This document shows, piece after piece, positions 1 to 9,800 of a stretch of DNA of 64,000 nucleotides. A program made the translations under genes and the position numbers. Numbering within the stretch: the first letter of the stretch is position 1; each line of letters opens with the position of its first letter. This DNA comes from an uncultured Saprospiraceae bacterium (GTDB lineage Bacteria > Bacteroidota > Bacteroidia > Chitinophagales > Saprospiraceae): the NCBI GenBank assembly GCA_938015805.1, contig CALLXF010000058.1, positions 19,090-83,089 on the forward strand, written 5' to 3'. The notes below the pieces were generated by a model. That model was not told the DNA's origin. It worked only from the letters and a program-made list of their open reading frames with translations, and ran no database searches.

Positions 1-1181
1 GTACTCCAAAGCACATTATTAGATCCGATCTGTCCCTGATCACTACGATCGTTAAACAATTCGTTTACATTACTGTCATTTAAGTCTTTAAAGTAGATCC
101 CGAAAGTAGCATTATCGTAATACTCATATTCGTTTCTGTAATTTGCAGAAAAGGTATATCCTAAATCATATCCGTTTCCATTAATCTGGTTTCCATAAGA
201 CAAGGCGTAGTTGCTATTAAGACCACTTCTTTCCCTAAGTGTGCTCATGATAGGAGAAAAACTATTTGTCAGTGTTGTGAGATAAGAGGTGTTATTAGTT
301 CTTTCTGGAATACTAGTGTAAGGATGTAATGGTAAATCTCGTGTCCCATCGTCCATTCCTAGCTTATCGGTTCCTCCACCTTGATAAGTGATATACTGAG
401 AATTAAGATTCATATCAGGATTATAAGAAGCACCTGCTGATATATTTAAAGTCTGCGTTTCAGGAAAATCCTTAGTTTCTATATTTACCATTCCTCCTGT
501 AAAATCTCCAGGTAGGTCCGGGGTAAAAGATTTATAAACGATGATATTATCTATCAGATTAGTCGGAAAAATATCTAATTGCACGGAGTTACGATCAGGA
601 TCAAGTCCTGGAACATCTAGACCATTTAAAATCGTTTTAGAATAACGATCACCTAGACCTCGGACCACTACATGTTTACCTCCTTCCACAGATACCCCAG
701 TCACTCTTTTTACTGCTGATCCTACATCACTGTCACCCGATCTTCTGATTGCCTGAGTAGTTACTCCGTCTAAAAGTCCTGGAGCTTTTTTCTGTATCGT
801 GAGCATAGCTGCCTCTGTATTTCTAAGAGCTTTGGCGGTAACTACTACTTCTGTTAGTACTTCGCTAGCCTCGCTGAGAGACATATCTAATGTGGTTACC
901 TCCCCTTCTTTTACTAACACATCAGAAACTACTAACTCAGCGTAACCAATATAACTTGCTGTAAAAGTATAAGTTCCGATGGGCAGTTCTGCTGAGAAAA
1001 CCCCATCTAAATCAGTGGATACTCCACTACCTGTCTCTGTAATAAGGATGTTTGCAAATGGTATGGTCTCTCCATTAGTACCATCTAATAATGTACCTCT
1101 AACGGTACCCGATTGTGCAATTAAAAACGTAGCACATAACATCAGGCATACTACGATAAAAGATTGTTGCAATTTTTTCAT
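1..1181 (-). CDS. TonB-dependent outer membrane receptor, C-terminal part outside the window
   Basis: The reading frame starts at the ATG whose complement lies at 1179-1181 and stays open to the left edge, so at least 393 residues are present and the barrel is mostly missing. It begins with a signal peptide (MKKLQQSFIVVCLMLC), followed by a carboxypeptidase-regulatory-like domain (about residues 25-105, with the TFTASYIGYAE strand) and a TonB plug domain with VVVRGLGDRYSKTILNG and DFTGGMVNIETKDFPE. This plug type belongs to the non-SusC class of receptors. The protein should sit in the outer membrane and import an unidentified substrate using TonB energy. It lies 76 bp downstream of the lipoprotein gene on the same strand, so the two probably share a transcript. 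The substrate cannot be told from sequence; the TTAA array upstream of the operon hints at phosphate control. Confidence 0.9.
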   Translation of the reverse strand, partial: MKKLQQSFIVVCLMLCATFLIAQSGTVRGTLLDGTNGETIPFANILITETGSGVSTDLDGVFSAELPIGTYTFTASYIGYAELVVSDVLVKEGEVTTLDMSLSEASEVLTEVVVTAKALRNTEAAMLTIQKKAPGLLDGVTTQAIRRSGDSDVGSAVKRVTGVSVEGGKHVVVRGLGDRYSKTILNGLDVPGLDPDRNSVQLDIFPTNLIDNIIVYKSFTPDLPGDFTGGMVNIETKDFPETQTLNISAGASYNPDMNLNSQYITYQGGGTDKLGMDDGTRDLPLHPYTSIPERTNNTSYLTTLTNSFSPIMSTLRERSGLNSNYALSYGNQINGNGYDLGYTFSANYRNEYEYYDNATFGIYFKDLNDSNVNELFNDRSDQGQIGSNNVLWS

Positions 1182-1257
1182 TATTCGTTTCAATTAAAGT
1201 AATAGTGAAGAAGGTCTTCCACCTTCTCCACTTTTTGTTTATTTATCAATAGTATTT

Positions 1258-2679
1258 TTATAAATTTCCAGTTGCTTTAACCCATGACCAAGAATCAAAA
1301 ACCGTAATATCTGCTCCTTTAGTGGCAGTAGAGTTATTATCATTATTAGCAGCACTTAAGATGTTTATGGCATCAGTTTGCATCATATCAGAGATGATAC
1401 ATTTCTCATCATTTACGCAGTCTTTATCACCATACACATCCATCCAGTCTTCTACTGATACACCACCTACCCATTCTGAATTTTCGATTACTAAATTACC
1501 GTCGATATAGTTCTGGTAAGAATCAGACTTAGTCGTCATACAGTCACTCTCTTCACATGAGCTTCTAAGTTTTATATTATCTCCATAGCCTCTCCAAGAT
1601 GCATTTCTGATCGTACCTTGAGTTTTAGATTTTAAATCTGCAGCAGTATCGGCCTCTCCATCTTTGTCTATAAGCGTGATTCCATCAATCATAAAAAAGC
1701 CATCTGTAAGAGACCCTTCTGGACCATCTATTTCTAGTGCATTATCTCCTGCTGTAGCTCCAGACTGGATTACTACTGCATTAGTTATGGTTCCTGAGTA
1801 GTTCTGATCGATATCTAATCCATCATCTTCTCCGTATGCAACAACTACATTAGAACAGTTTACTGTTCCTCCAAACCACTCGACACCGTCATCTAGATTT
1901 GCAACTACTTCGATATTTTCCACTACAGTTCCGTTTCCTACACCACCAAAAGTGATCCCATTTATCTCATTATCTGCACCTATAGAAATCCCTCCATGTC
2001 TTACAGAAACATATCTTATCACACCAGAGTTATCCGCTGGATCATTACCACCGTACTCACCGATTCCTTCGCCTGGAGGAAGACCTTCGATGAGGGCTTC
2101 GTTATCACCATCAGCAGCAGAAATAGGAGCTTTACCTAGTATTATTAATCCTCCCCATAACTGATTATCAAATTCGTCTAAATTAGGAGATACAATCTGA
2201 CCAGATACAATCTGATCTGTAACAGAAGTAAAAATAATAGGCTCTGAGGATGTACCTTGAGCAAATAGTTTTGCCCCTCTAGCGATAACTAAAGCAGAGG
2301 CTAACGTACCTGGATCATCCTCTCCTTTTATAACCGTACCTGCTTCTATGGTAAGGGTACAACCATCCGTTACGATCACTTTACCAGAAAGTACATATAT
2401 CTTATCTTTTGTCCATGTTTCTGAACAATCTAAAATTCCTGATTTAGTAATTACGGACGATCCTGAATTATCCTCTATACAGTCGCAGTTAGCTGTTAAG
2501 ATTTCTCCTGCAGCACAGGTTATCCCATCACATGGATTAATAGCTACACAATTACAATTAATATCTAGAACTTCCCCAGACGCACATGTCGTTGTACAGT
2601 CTGCACTATCATCACCACAAGCTACCGCAAATGTTATTAGGCCGATTGCAAGGAATAAAAGTTTTAATGTTTTTAGCAT
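1258..2679 (-). CDS. Secreted lipoprotein of the family paired with TonB receptors (beta-helix-like)
   Basis: 473 residues with a lipoprotein signal peptide (lipobox ending FAVAC, Cys21). After it come two short cysteine-rich repeats of the form CASGEVLDINCNC and CAAGEILTANCDC, then a long domain rich in short Val/Ile/Gly strands with SGKVIVTDGCTLTIEAGTVI, typical of right-handed beta-helix folds. I recognise the general family from Bacteroidota, where it often sits beside a TonB-dependent receptor, but I know no defined activity for it. It probably decorates the outer membrane surface and helps capture the substrate of the receptor encoded next. It is the first gene of the two-gene operon and its 240-bp upstream region carries a promoter box and a phased TTAA array. 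Confidence 0.8.
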   Translation of the reverse strand: MLKTLKLLFLAIGLITFAVACGDDSADCTTTCASGEVLDINCNCVAINPCDGITCAAGEILTANCDCIEDNSGSSVITKSGILDCSETWTKDKIYVLSGKVIVTDGCTLTIEAGTVIKGEDDPGTLASALVIARGAKLFAQGTSSEPIIFTSVTDQIVSGQIVSPNLDEFDNQLWGGLIILGKAPISAADGDNEALIEGLPPGEGIGEYGGNDPADNSGVIRYVSVRHGGISIGADNEINGITFGGVGNGTVVENIEVVANLDDGVEWFGGTVNCSNVVVAYGEDDGLDIDQNYSGTITNAVVIQSGATAGDNALEIDGPEGSLTDGFFMIDGITLIDKDGEADTAADLKSKTQGTIRNASWRGYGDNIKLRSSCEESDCMTTKSDSYQNYIDGNLVIENSEWVGGVSVEDWMDVYGDKDCVNDEKCIISDMMQTDAINILSAANNDNNSTATKGADITVFDSWSWVKATGNL

Positions 2680-2753
2680 TTTTTACTATGTTTAGTTTTT
2701 AAAAGGATTTTTTACGATCAATATCTATATCTACTACCTCTTATCGTACGATA

Positions 2754-2761
2754 CAAAAGTA
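2754..2761 (-). promoter_or_regulatory. Putative -7 promoter box for the lipoprotein/receptor operon
   Basis: On the minus strand the sequence reads TACTTTTG, a full match to the Bacteroidota -7 consensus TAnnTTTG. It would start transcription near 2747, giving a leader of about 68 nt before the lipoprotein start. I see no good TTG element at the -33 distance; the TTAA repeat array begins at that place instead, which fits an activator-dependent promoter. Confidence 0.45.
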
Positions 2762-2783
2762 GGAGGTGTATATGCACTGAGCG

Positions 2784-2841
2784 TTAAGGCAATATTAACT
2801 GTAGGTTAAGAATGTATCTTTAGTTCTTAACGGTGGCTTAA
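2784..2841. promoter_or_regulatory. Phased TTAA direct-repeat array (PHO-box-like operator)
   Basis: TTAA occurs at 2784, 2795, 2806, 2827 and 2838, that is at steps of 11, 11, 21 and 11 bp, mostly in the contexts GTTAAG or CTTAAC. Direct repeats at 11-bp steps are the binding pattern of OmpR/PhoB-type winged-helix response regulators. The array starts just upstream of the predicted -7 box at 2754-2761, where an activator would sit. The assignment to phosphate control is inference from repeat form only. Confidence 0.45.
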
Positions 2842-2919
2842 CAAAGGACGGAGGTAACTATTTTTAATATATAAACTATTGATTAACAATCCTCACAACA
2901 CTTAACAAGATATTAGCGT

Positions 2920-3345
2920 ATGACTTTAAGACCGTTCCACTTAGCAATACCCGTTAAAGATTTAGAATTATGTAGAACTTTTTATCGGGATGTTTTACAA
3001 TGTCCAGAAGGGAGAAGCGATACTCACTGGGTAGACTTTAATCTATACGGGCATCAGCTTGTTATACATCAGAAAGAGGGCTTTGAGCCCAATGTCTCTA
3101 AAAATACTAATCCAGTAGATGGACATCAAGTACCGGTACCCCATTTTGGGATCGTATTATCTTTGGAACAATGGAGAACATTGGCCGAAAGGCTAAAAAA
3201 TATGCAAATTCCGTTTCTTATAGAACCGTACATCCGTTTTGAGGGACAACCTGGAGAACAGGCTACAATGTTTTTTCTAGATCCTGAGGGGAACGCTCTA
3301 GAGTTTAAGGGATTTGAAGATTTAGATAATTTATTTGCTCAATAA
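2920..3345 (+). CDS. VOC (glyoxalase/extradiol dioxygenase-like) family protein
   Basis: 141 residues, the usual length for a two-module vicinal oxygen chelate protein. The first beta strand FHLAIPVKDLELCRTFYRDVLQC carries a candidate metal His (His7), the second module starts at VPHFGIVL with another His, and the end FFLDPEGNALEFKGF contains the typical closing Glu. Such proteins bind a divalent metal and act on varied small molecules; I cannot name the substrate. It is followed 60 bp later by the nitrilase-family gene on the same strand and may be co-transcribed with it. The ATG start fits the family N-terminus exactly. Confidence 0.85.
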   Translation: MTLRPFHLAIPVKDLELCRTFYRDVLQCPEGRSDTHWVDFNLYGHQLVIHQKEGFEPNVSKNTNPVDGHQVPVPHFGIVLSLEQWRTLAERLKNMQIPFLIEPYIRFEGQPGEQATMFFLDPEGNALEFKGFEDLDNLFAQ

Positions 3346-3405
3346 TACCATTTAAGCCAAAGTGATTTACAAACGATTAAGAAAACCACAACCTAAACTT
3401 ATATC

Positions 3406-4353
3406 ATGAATGAACTAAAAGTAGGACTTGCCCAGATCTCTTCTGTTTGGTTAAATAAAGAAAAAACAATATTAAAAGTACTCGATTATATAAATCAAGC
3501 GGCAATAGATAAATGTAAATTGGTTGTTTTTGGAGAGGCAGTTTTACCTGCATATCCATTTTGGTTATCGATTACTGACGGAGCTGTTTTTAATGATCAG
3601 ACCCAAAAAGAAATTCACGCACATTATATAAAAAATGCAGTTTGTATCACCGACGGAGATTTAGATCGTATCTGTAAACTTGCGAAAGAAAAATCTATAG
3701 CTATCTATCTCGGAACTATAGAAAGACCTGCTGATAGAGGTGGTCATAGTCTGTACTGTACTTTAGTCTATATCGATGCAGATGGCAATATAAGATCGAC
3801 TCATCGTAAAATACGTCCTACCTATGAGGAACGACTAGCGTGGTCAGCAGGTGATGGTCATGGATTACAAACTCATAAACTAGGTAACTTTATGCTTGGA
3901 GGTTTAAACTGCTGGGAAAACTGGATGCCTCTCAGTAGGACAGCTCTCTACGCTCAGGGAGAAAACATCCATGTCGCAGTGTGGCCAGGATGCGTCAGAA
4001 ACACCATCGATATTACTCCATTTATTGCCAAAGAATCTAGATCCTATTCTATAGGAGTTTGCGGACTTTTTGGTAAGGAACAGATTACATCGGACATACC
4101 GCATTACGATAAAATGCAAGAACACTGTCCTGATATTATAGCTGATGGTGGAACTTGTATCGCTGCTCCTAATGGAGAATGGCTCATCGCTCCAATCTCT
4201 CACCAAGAAGGATTATTTGTTGCTGATCTTGATATCCAAAAGGTTTATGAAGAAAGACAAAATTTTGATCCAGTGGGTCATTATTCTAGACCAGATGTCA
4301 CTAAACTAATGGTCAATAGAGAAAGACAGTCACTCGTAACTTTTGAGGATTAA
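3406..4353 (+). CDS. Carbon-nitrogen hydrolase, nitrilase-like
   Basis: 315 residues, cytoplasmic. The catalytic triad of the nitrilase superfamily is visible: Glu44 in VVFGEAVLPAYPFW, Lys135 in THRKIRPTYEER and Cys169 in GGLNCWENWMP. The motif around the Cys (NCWEN) and the RPTYEERLAWSAGDG loop match true nitrilase and cyanide hydratase-type enzymes more than amidases, so hydrolysis of a nitrile to a carboxylate is the best guess; the natural substrate is unknown. The C-terminal HYSRPDV segment is also typical of the nitrilase branch. It probably forms a unit with the VOC gene upstream. No frameshift or missing residue is seen. Confidence 0.88.
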   Translation: MNELKVGLAQISSVWLNKEKTILKVLDYINQAAIDKCKLVVFGEAVLPAYPFWLSITDGAVFNDQTQKEIHAHYIKNAVCITDGDLDRICKLAKEKSIAIYLGTIERPADRGGHSLYCTLVYIDADGNIRSTHRKIRPTYEERLAWSAGDGHGLQTHKLGNFMLGGLNCWENWMPLSRTALYAQGENIHVAVWPGCVRNTIDITPFIAKESRSYSIGVCGLFGKEQITSDIPHYDKMQEHCPDIIADGGTCIAAPNGEWLIAPISHQEGLFVADLDIQKVYEERQNFDPVGHYSRPDVTKLMVNRERQSLVTFED

Positions 4354-4442
4354 TCTAAAAAATGATTTCCTTAACTGGATATTCTGCTTTAGAAATTTAT
4401 AATTATAAAAAAGAACACTAACTCATTGGCGAAAGCCGCATA

Positions 4443-4991
4443 TTAGTTGCATTCCATGTCTAGTAAATCTATATCTGGTGCTCCATTATAGTTAGGATCG
4501 AGATAATAATTTACCCAGTTTACATCTCCACCACTTTCCGTCAAATAAAATATTTTATAAAAACCTTGCCCTAGATTACTTAAATCTAGATTAAATGTAT
4601 TTCCAGAAGCGTCATATTCCTCTAGTGCAATTTCCTCAATGTCTTCTATATCTACGCTTATCGACAAAGACGCAATTTCTATGTTGGTATTTGTGGTATC
4701 GATAACGCAAGTAGCAGGTGTGATCCAAATTTTCCTAAACTCCTCTGATCCTAAGAATGCAATGTTTCCATTACCAGGCACAGGAAATAGTATTCCATCT
4801 CCAGGATTCTGATTAGGTGTTTTCCATTTACCCATAGAAGCTCCGCTCGCATCTAACATATCTAGCCCAGTCACGGCTCGGAGCGACTGATAATCTAATT
4901 CTTGAGTTTTATTAACCATTACATCAGTACAAGCACTAAATACCATGATCATACACAGTAAGAGCATCAAAGAAGAAGTAATCCATTTCAT
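4443..4991 (-). CDS. Small lipoprotein of unknown function
   Basis: I start the gene at the ATG at 4991 because it gives a clean lipoprotein signal peptide, MKWITSSLMLLLCMIMVFSAC; a longer frame reaches 5108 but its extra 39 residues look non-coding and overlap the divergent RluA gene. The product has 182 residues. After the Cys come acidic beta-strand-rich sequence with no family I recognise; the end YYLDPNYNGAPDIDLLDMECN has a late Cys that could pair with the Cys in TPATCVID. It should be anchored in the periplasm or outer membrane. It is a single gene with nitrilase converging downstream and RluA diverging upstream. Confidence 0.7.
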   Translation of the reverse strand: MKWITSSLMLLLCMIMVFSACTDVMVNKTQELDYQSLRAVTGLDMLDASGASMGKWKTPNQNPGDGILFPVPGNGNIAFLGSEEFRKIWITPATCVIDTTNTNIEIASLSISVDIEDIEEIALEEYDASGNTFNLDLSNLGQGFYKIFYLTESGGDVNWVNYYLDPNYNGAPDIDLLDMECN

Positions 4992-5054
4992 AGTCGTTAT
5001 TTGTATTGTAAAAATATAAGAATTCCAATAAAGATCGACTTTAGAATATACCTT

Positions 5055-5062
5055 TACCTTTG
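5055..5062 (+). promoter_or_regulatory. Putative -7 promoter box for the RluA-type gene
   Basis: TACCTTTG matches TAnnTTTG on the plus strand. Transcription would begin near 5069, about 17 nt before the TTG codon at 5086, which supports that unusual start. No -33 TTG is seen at the expected distance. Confidence 0.4.
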
Positions 5063-5085
5063 TCGAATTTAAACAAGTACAACCA

Positions 5086-6759
5086 TTGCTCGAAAAGTAT
5101 TTTTGCACATTTCCATTTGATGTTTCGGAAGATGATCTTCCCGACTCATTTACCTATCCTTTTTATTATAAACCGCATCCGCTCTGCATCAAAGCTAGCA
5201 AGATATTACAAGAGAAAATTTTATCAACTCCAGAATTTTCAAATCATTTTAAGGATCAAAAAGGAGGATGGAAAATAGGTAAGATGATGGGGGTAATGAT
5301 CGTAAAAAATGAAAAGAACGATATCGGTTACCTTTGTGCATTTTCCGGAAAAATAGATGAGAGGTCTGTCATTTATCCATTTGTAACTCCTGTTTACAAC
5401 TTTGCAGATAAGACAAACTTTTACAGAAAAGGAGAACTCATCCTTAATGAGATGAATGTAAAAATAGAGCAGCTAGAGCAGTCGGAAGATTACGCTAGAG
5501 CGAATAAAAAACTATCCATAAAATCAAAAGATATAGATCAAAAACTAAATGCGGATAAGGCAAAGATGAAAACTCTAAAACTAGAAAGAGACCGCCTTAG
5601 AAAAACTGCGAAAGAGAAATTACCTATCACTGAACTTGCAATACTGGAAGAAAAATTAAAGAACGAAAGTCTAGGTCAACAATTTGCTTTTAAAGAATAT
5701 CAGAACTATTTGATGATGCAGAAAGCTGAGTTGCAAAAAGAAGTAGACAAGTACAAGATACCGTTACAGCAATTAAGAAAAGACCGTAAAGCCCTATCTC
5801 AGAAACTGCAAGATCAACTTTTTGAATCATATACTTTCTTAAACGCAAGGAGAGAAGAAAACAATCTAAAAAAGATTTTCCAAAGTACGTTTTTTAAAAC
5901 ACCACCCTCTGGAGCGGGAGATTGTGCAGCTCCTAAGCTATTGCAGTTTGCTTATAAAAATAATTTACAACCTGTAGCTATTGCCGAATTCTGGTGGGGA
6001 AAATCACCAGCCCAGGAAATTAGAAAACACAAATTATACTACCCTGCTTGCCGAGGAAAATGCGAACCTATACTGGGACATATGCTAGAGGGACTAAATG
6101 TCGACCCTAATCCCATGCTTACAAATCCGGCTCTCGGCAAAATACTAGATATTATTTACGAGGATAAATACATGCTCGCTGTTAATAAACCGGCTGACTT
6201 CCTATCAGTACCGGGAAAAAACATAGAAGACTCCGTATGGCTCCGTATGAAGCATAAATACCCAGATGCTACTGGGCCACTTATCATACACCGTCTGGAC
6301 ATGTCTACTTCAGGAATACTACTCATCGCTAAGTCTTCTGATATATATAAGCCACTGCAAAAACAATTTATGACCAGAGATATCTCTAAGTCTTACGTTG
6401 CTGTTCTAGAAGGTATTATTGAGACAGATAATGGCATTATAGATCTTCCCCTAAGAGGAGATTTTTATGATCGCCCGAGACAGATTGTTTGTCACGAACA
6501 TGGGAAATCGTCTCGTACAAAATGGGAAACCATCAAGCGATTAGATAATAAAACGAAGGTTAGATTTTATCCCATAACAGGAAGAACTCACCAGCTCCGT
6601 GTTCATGCAGCTCATCCTGAAGGATTAAACCTAGCTATCGTAGGTGACGATCTATATGGACAATCTGCAGATCGACTCTACCTCCATGCGGAAGAGATTT
6701 CCTTTACGCATCCTATCACTCAGGAACGAGTCCATCTAAAGGCAGAAGCTCCGTTTTAA
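5086..6759 (+). CDS. RluA-family RNA pseudouridine synthase with long N-terminal extension
   Basis: 557 residues, much longer than a plain RluA catalytic domain (about 220). The C-terminal third (about residues 345-557) holds the synthase domain with the HRLDMSTSG motif and catalytic Asp405, and TGRTHQLRVH. Before it lies SGAGDCAAPKLL, then WWGKSP and YPACRGKC, a conserved cysteine-containing module known from long RluA proteins, preceded by a charged coiled coil at about 126-260 and an N-terminal domain. It likely isomerises uridine in rRNA or tRNA. The start is uncertain: the only in-frame start after the upstream stop (5029-5031) and before residue 67 is TTG at 5086; a TAnnTTTG box lies just ahead of it. 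The gene is divergent from the small lipoprotein. Confidence 0.85.
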   Translation: MLEKYFCTFPFDVSEDDLPDSFTYPFYYKPHPLCIKASKILQEKILSTPEFSNHFKDQKGGWKIGKMMGVMIVKNEKNDIGYLCAFSGKIDERSVIYPFVTPVYNFADKTNFYRKGELILNEMNVKIEQLEQSEDYARANKKLSIKSKDIDQKLNADKAKMKTLKLERDRLRKTAKEKLPITELAILEEKLKNESLGQQFAFKEYQNYLMMQKAELQKEVDKYKIPLQQLRKDRKALSQKLQDQLFESYTFLNARREENNLKKIFQSTFFKTPPSGAGDCAAPKLLQFAYKNNLQPVAIAEFWWGKSPAQEIRKHKLYYPACRGKCEPILGHMLEGLNVDPNPMLTNPALGKILDIIYEDKYMLAVNKPADFLSVPGKNIEDSVWLRMKHKYPDATGPLIIHRLDMSTSGILLIAKSSDIYKPLQKQFMTRDISKSYVAVLEGIIETDNGIIDLPLRGDFYDRPRQIVCHEHGKSSRTKWETIKRLDNKTKVRFYPITGRTHQLRVHAAHPEGLNLAIVGDDLYGQSADRLYLHAEEISFTHPITQERVHLKAEAPF

Positions 6760-6786
6760 CATTACAACAGATAATAGTTAGTAGCG

Positions 6787-6825
6787 AAAAAAAAGGAGCA
6801 TCTCTTATTACTCTAGAGATACTCC
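6787..6825 (-). terminator. Rho-independent terminator of the repeat-protein gene
   Basis: Read on the minus strand, a GGAG-ATCTCT stem with one internal mismatch (6795-6825) is followed by eight T residues (complement of A at 6787-6794). It lies 27 bp after the stop of the gene at 6852. Confidence 0.75.
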
Positions 6826-6851
6826 ATTTACAATTTTGTTAGGGCTTGTTA

Positions 6852-9800
6852 TTAGTTTGTAATAACAATACGCTTATGATTTACTAAACGGCCACCAGTA
6901 ACTAGATGTACCGAATAAATCCCAGATGCAAGATCTGATATATTTATAGGTGCTCGATCGATCATATTATAATCGTCTATACTTTTTACTAATCGTCCCT
7001 CTAGATTATAAATTTCTATTTTTATTAATTGAATATCCATAAAATCATTCTGTATGGTGATACTGTGAGAAGCAGGATTAGGATAGATTGTAAATGAAGA
7101 TAGTGGTTCTTCTGCAACTACATTTCCACAGTCAGCACCAGACTCTCTAATGACCTCTATTGGGTTAGATAAACCAAAGCAGCCTTCTAATTCAAATGCG
7201 TTTTGTCCAATTTCTAAATTCTCCACCATCCCATCATAAGAAACGTGCCATATGAGACAAGTACCTGCTTCCACTCCTTCAAAATTCACATCAGTATAAT
7301 CATCAGTGATCCCTAGTATATTACCTTGACTATCAGTGATCACCCACTGATTAAAAAATGCATTATTACCTGACAAAGAAATATCATTAGTATCTAGAAA
7401 ATCATCTTCTCCATCATCTATACAAAATGTAAAAGGACCTCCATCTAATATTCCACCATATACTCCATTAGAAATAAAAGGAGCAAATTCTAAATCTCTA
7501 ATTAATGCATCAAATAAATTTACTGGATACGAGAGTCCTACAAAATCTACCTGACCATCATTATCTAGCATGTATAACTCAGAAGATAACGCATCGAACA
7601 TCCATAGCTGTCCTGTATCCGGATGACCATCTAGTCTGCCTGATTCTACTTCTACTACATTTCTGATAAATACCTGATTACCGTTATTTAAATTTATGGA
7701 ACCAAAATTCAGCGGCATCGGACAACCGTCGGTGTAGTACATCACTCCATTGGCGAAAGCCATAAAATCTGCCTCGTTCTGACAACTCCCTGATATATTC
7801 CCGACTAGATCACAAGCTCCGGAAGATGTGTTTACCTCAAACAATGTACGGCTAAAGAAATTATTGTTAGAAGGATTATTACCAGCCGATGCATATATTT
7901 TTCCGTTATCACTATTGTATTCTAATGCTTCACAAATGGTAAAATCAGGAATCGTAGAAACGGATGGGAACAACATCCCTACCTCCGTTACTAAACCCGT
8001 ATATCGATCTATTTTCACTAACCTCGGCCCTGATACTCTCCCTGCAATAGCATAGAAAACGTCCTCCGTTTCATGCCAGGTAAAACTTCCAAAATCATCG
8101 AGATCAGTGATAAGCGGTATAATTTGTAGTAATGCTCCAGTAGTTTGACTCAGAGTAATCAAGTTTCCATCTACTAAACCAAACAAAGTCATCTCCTCCT
8201 CTTCAGGACAGATTACATTCCCACATACCGCTGGATCATCCGTACGTAATACCTCTATCGGATTAGACAATGAAAAACAGCCTTCTAGATCTGATGCATT
8301 ATTCCCTACCGCGGCTCCCATAAGTCCATCTTCAAAACTAAGGTGCCATACAAGGCAAGTCCCCGCTCCAGCAGTTTCAAAATCCACATCGGAAAAAGAG
8401 GATGGCAATCCTAATATCATTCCTGACTGGTCAGTGATTACCCACTGTGTATTAGTTCCTACATTACCCATCAAGGCTATCTCGTTTATACCAATAAAAT
8501 CAGCCTCTCCATCTCCCACACAAAATGTAAAAGGGCCTCCTTCTAACTGACCACCTGTGGTCTCTGTCCGTAATACTTCTAGAGGATTAGATAAAGAAAA
8601 ACAGCCTTCTAAATCGGAGGCGTTATTACCTACCTGGGCTCCTTGCAAACCATTTTCAAAAGATAAATGCCAGATGAGACAAGTTCCTCCATCAGCTAGA
8701 TCAAAATTTACATCTGTAAAATAATCTGGTAATCCTATGATAATTCCCTGAGCATCAGTTATGACCCACTGCGAATTAGATCCAATATTTCCCGAAAGTG
8801 TAATAGCCGTTGAATCTATAAAATCAGCTTCTCCATCTCTAACACAAAATTCAAATGGTCCTCCCTCTAGCTCTCCACCGACTGTCTGATTTCTAATTAC
8901 AGGAATTGCATTAGATAAAGAAAAACAGCCTCCTAAAAGAGATGCATTATTACCCACCACAGCACCTGATAATATTCCTTCGTAATGAATAAGCCACACT
9001 AAACAAATCCCTTCTCCTGCCGAATCAAAATCTACATCACTATAACTTGACGGAAGTCCTAATATATTCCCTTGTTGATCTGTTACGACCCACTGCGTAT
9101 TACTTCCTACTCCTCCATTTACTGTGATCGCTGAAGAATCGATAAAATCTCCTTCCCCATCTCCCACACAAAACACAAAAGGTCCACCTTCTAAGACAGC
9201 GGCTTCTGTAGTCGATCTATTTACTTCTATCGGATTAGATAAATCAAAGCAACCTTCTAAATCTGAAGCGTTGTTTCCCACTATCGCTCCCATTAGTCCA
9301 TCTTCAAAAGATAAATGCCATACGAGACAAGTTCCTATTCCTGCCTCGTCAAAATTTACCGCACTCAACATTGGCGGTAAGCCTAAAATATTTCCTTGAT
9401 CATCAGTGACGACCCACTGACTGTTAGTTCCTGTATTTCCAGTAAGAATAATATCTCCGGGATTTATAAAATCCGCAAAACCATCCCCTACACAAAACGT
9501 AAAAGGACCTCCTTCCAGAACTCCTCCTTGAGGACCACTTCGCTGCACTTCGATCGGATTAGAAAGATCAAAACATCCCACCAGATTAGCCGCATTATTT
9601 CCTACCGCAGCTCCTTGTAATCCATCTGCAAAACTGAGATGCCAGATGAGGCAAGTGCCTAAACCAGCTCCATCAAAATCTACATCTGCAAAGCTACTTG
9701 GAAGACCTAAAATATTTCCTTGGTCATCTGTGATTACCCACTGACTATTAGCACCTGTATTACCGGTAAGTATAATCTGGTCAGCTCCGACCACATCTGG

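Noticed and set aside
2348..2695. Plus-strand open frame opposite the lipoprotein gene
   Set aside because: It is a shadow of the lipoprotein coding sequence and shows no recognisable domain.
4992..5108. N-terminal extension of the small lipoprotein
   Set aside because: It would hide the lipoprotein signal peptide and overlap the divergent RluA gene.
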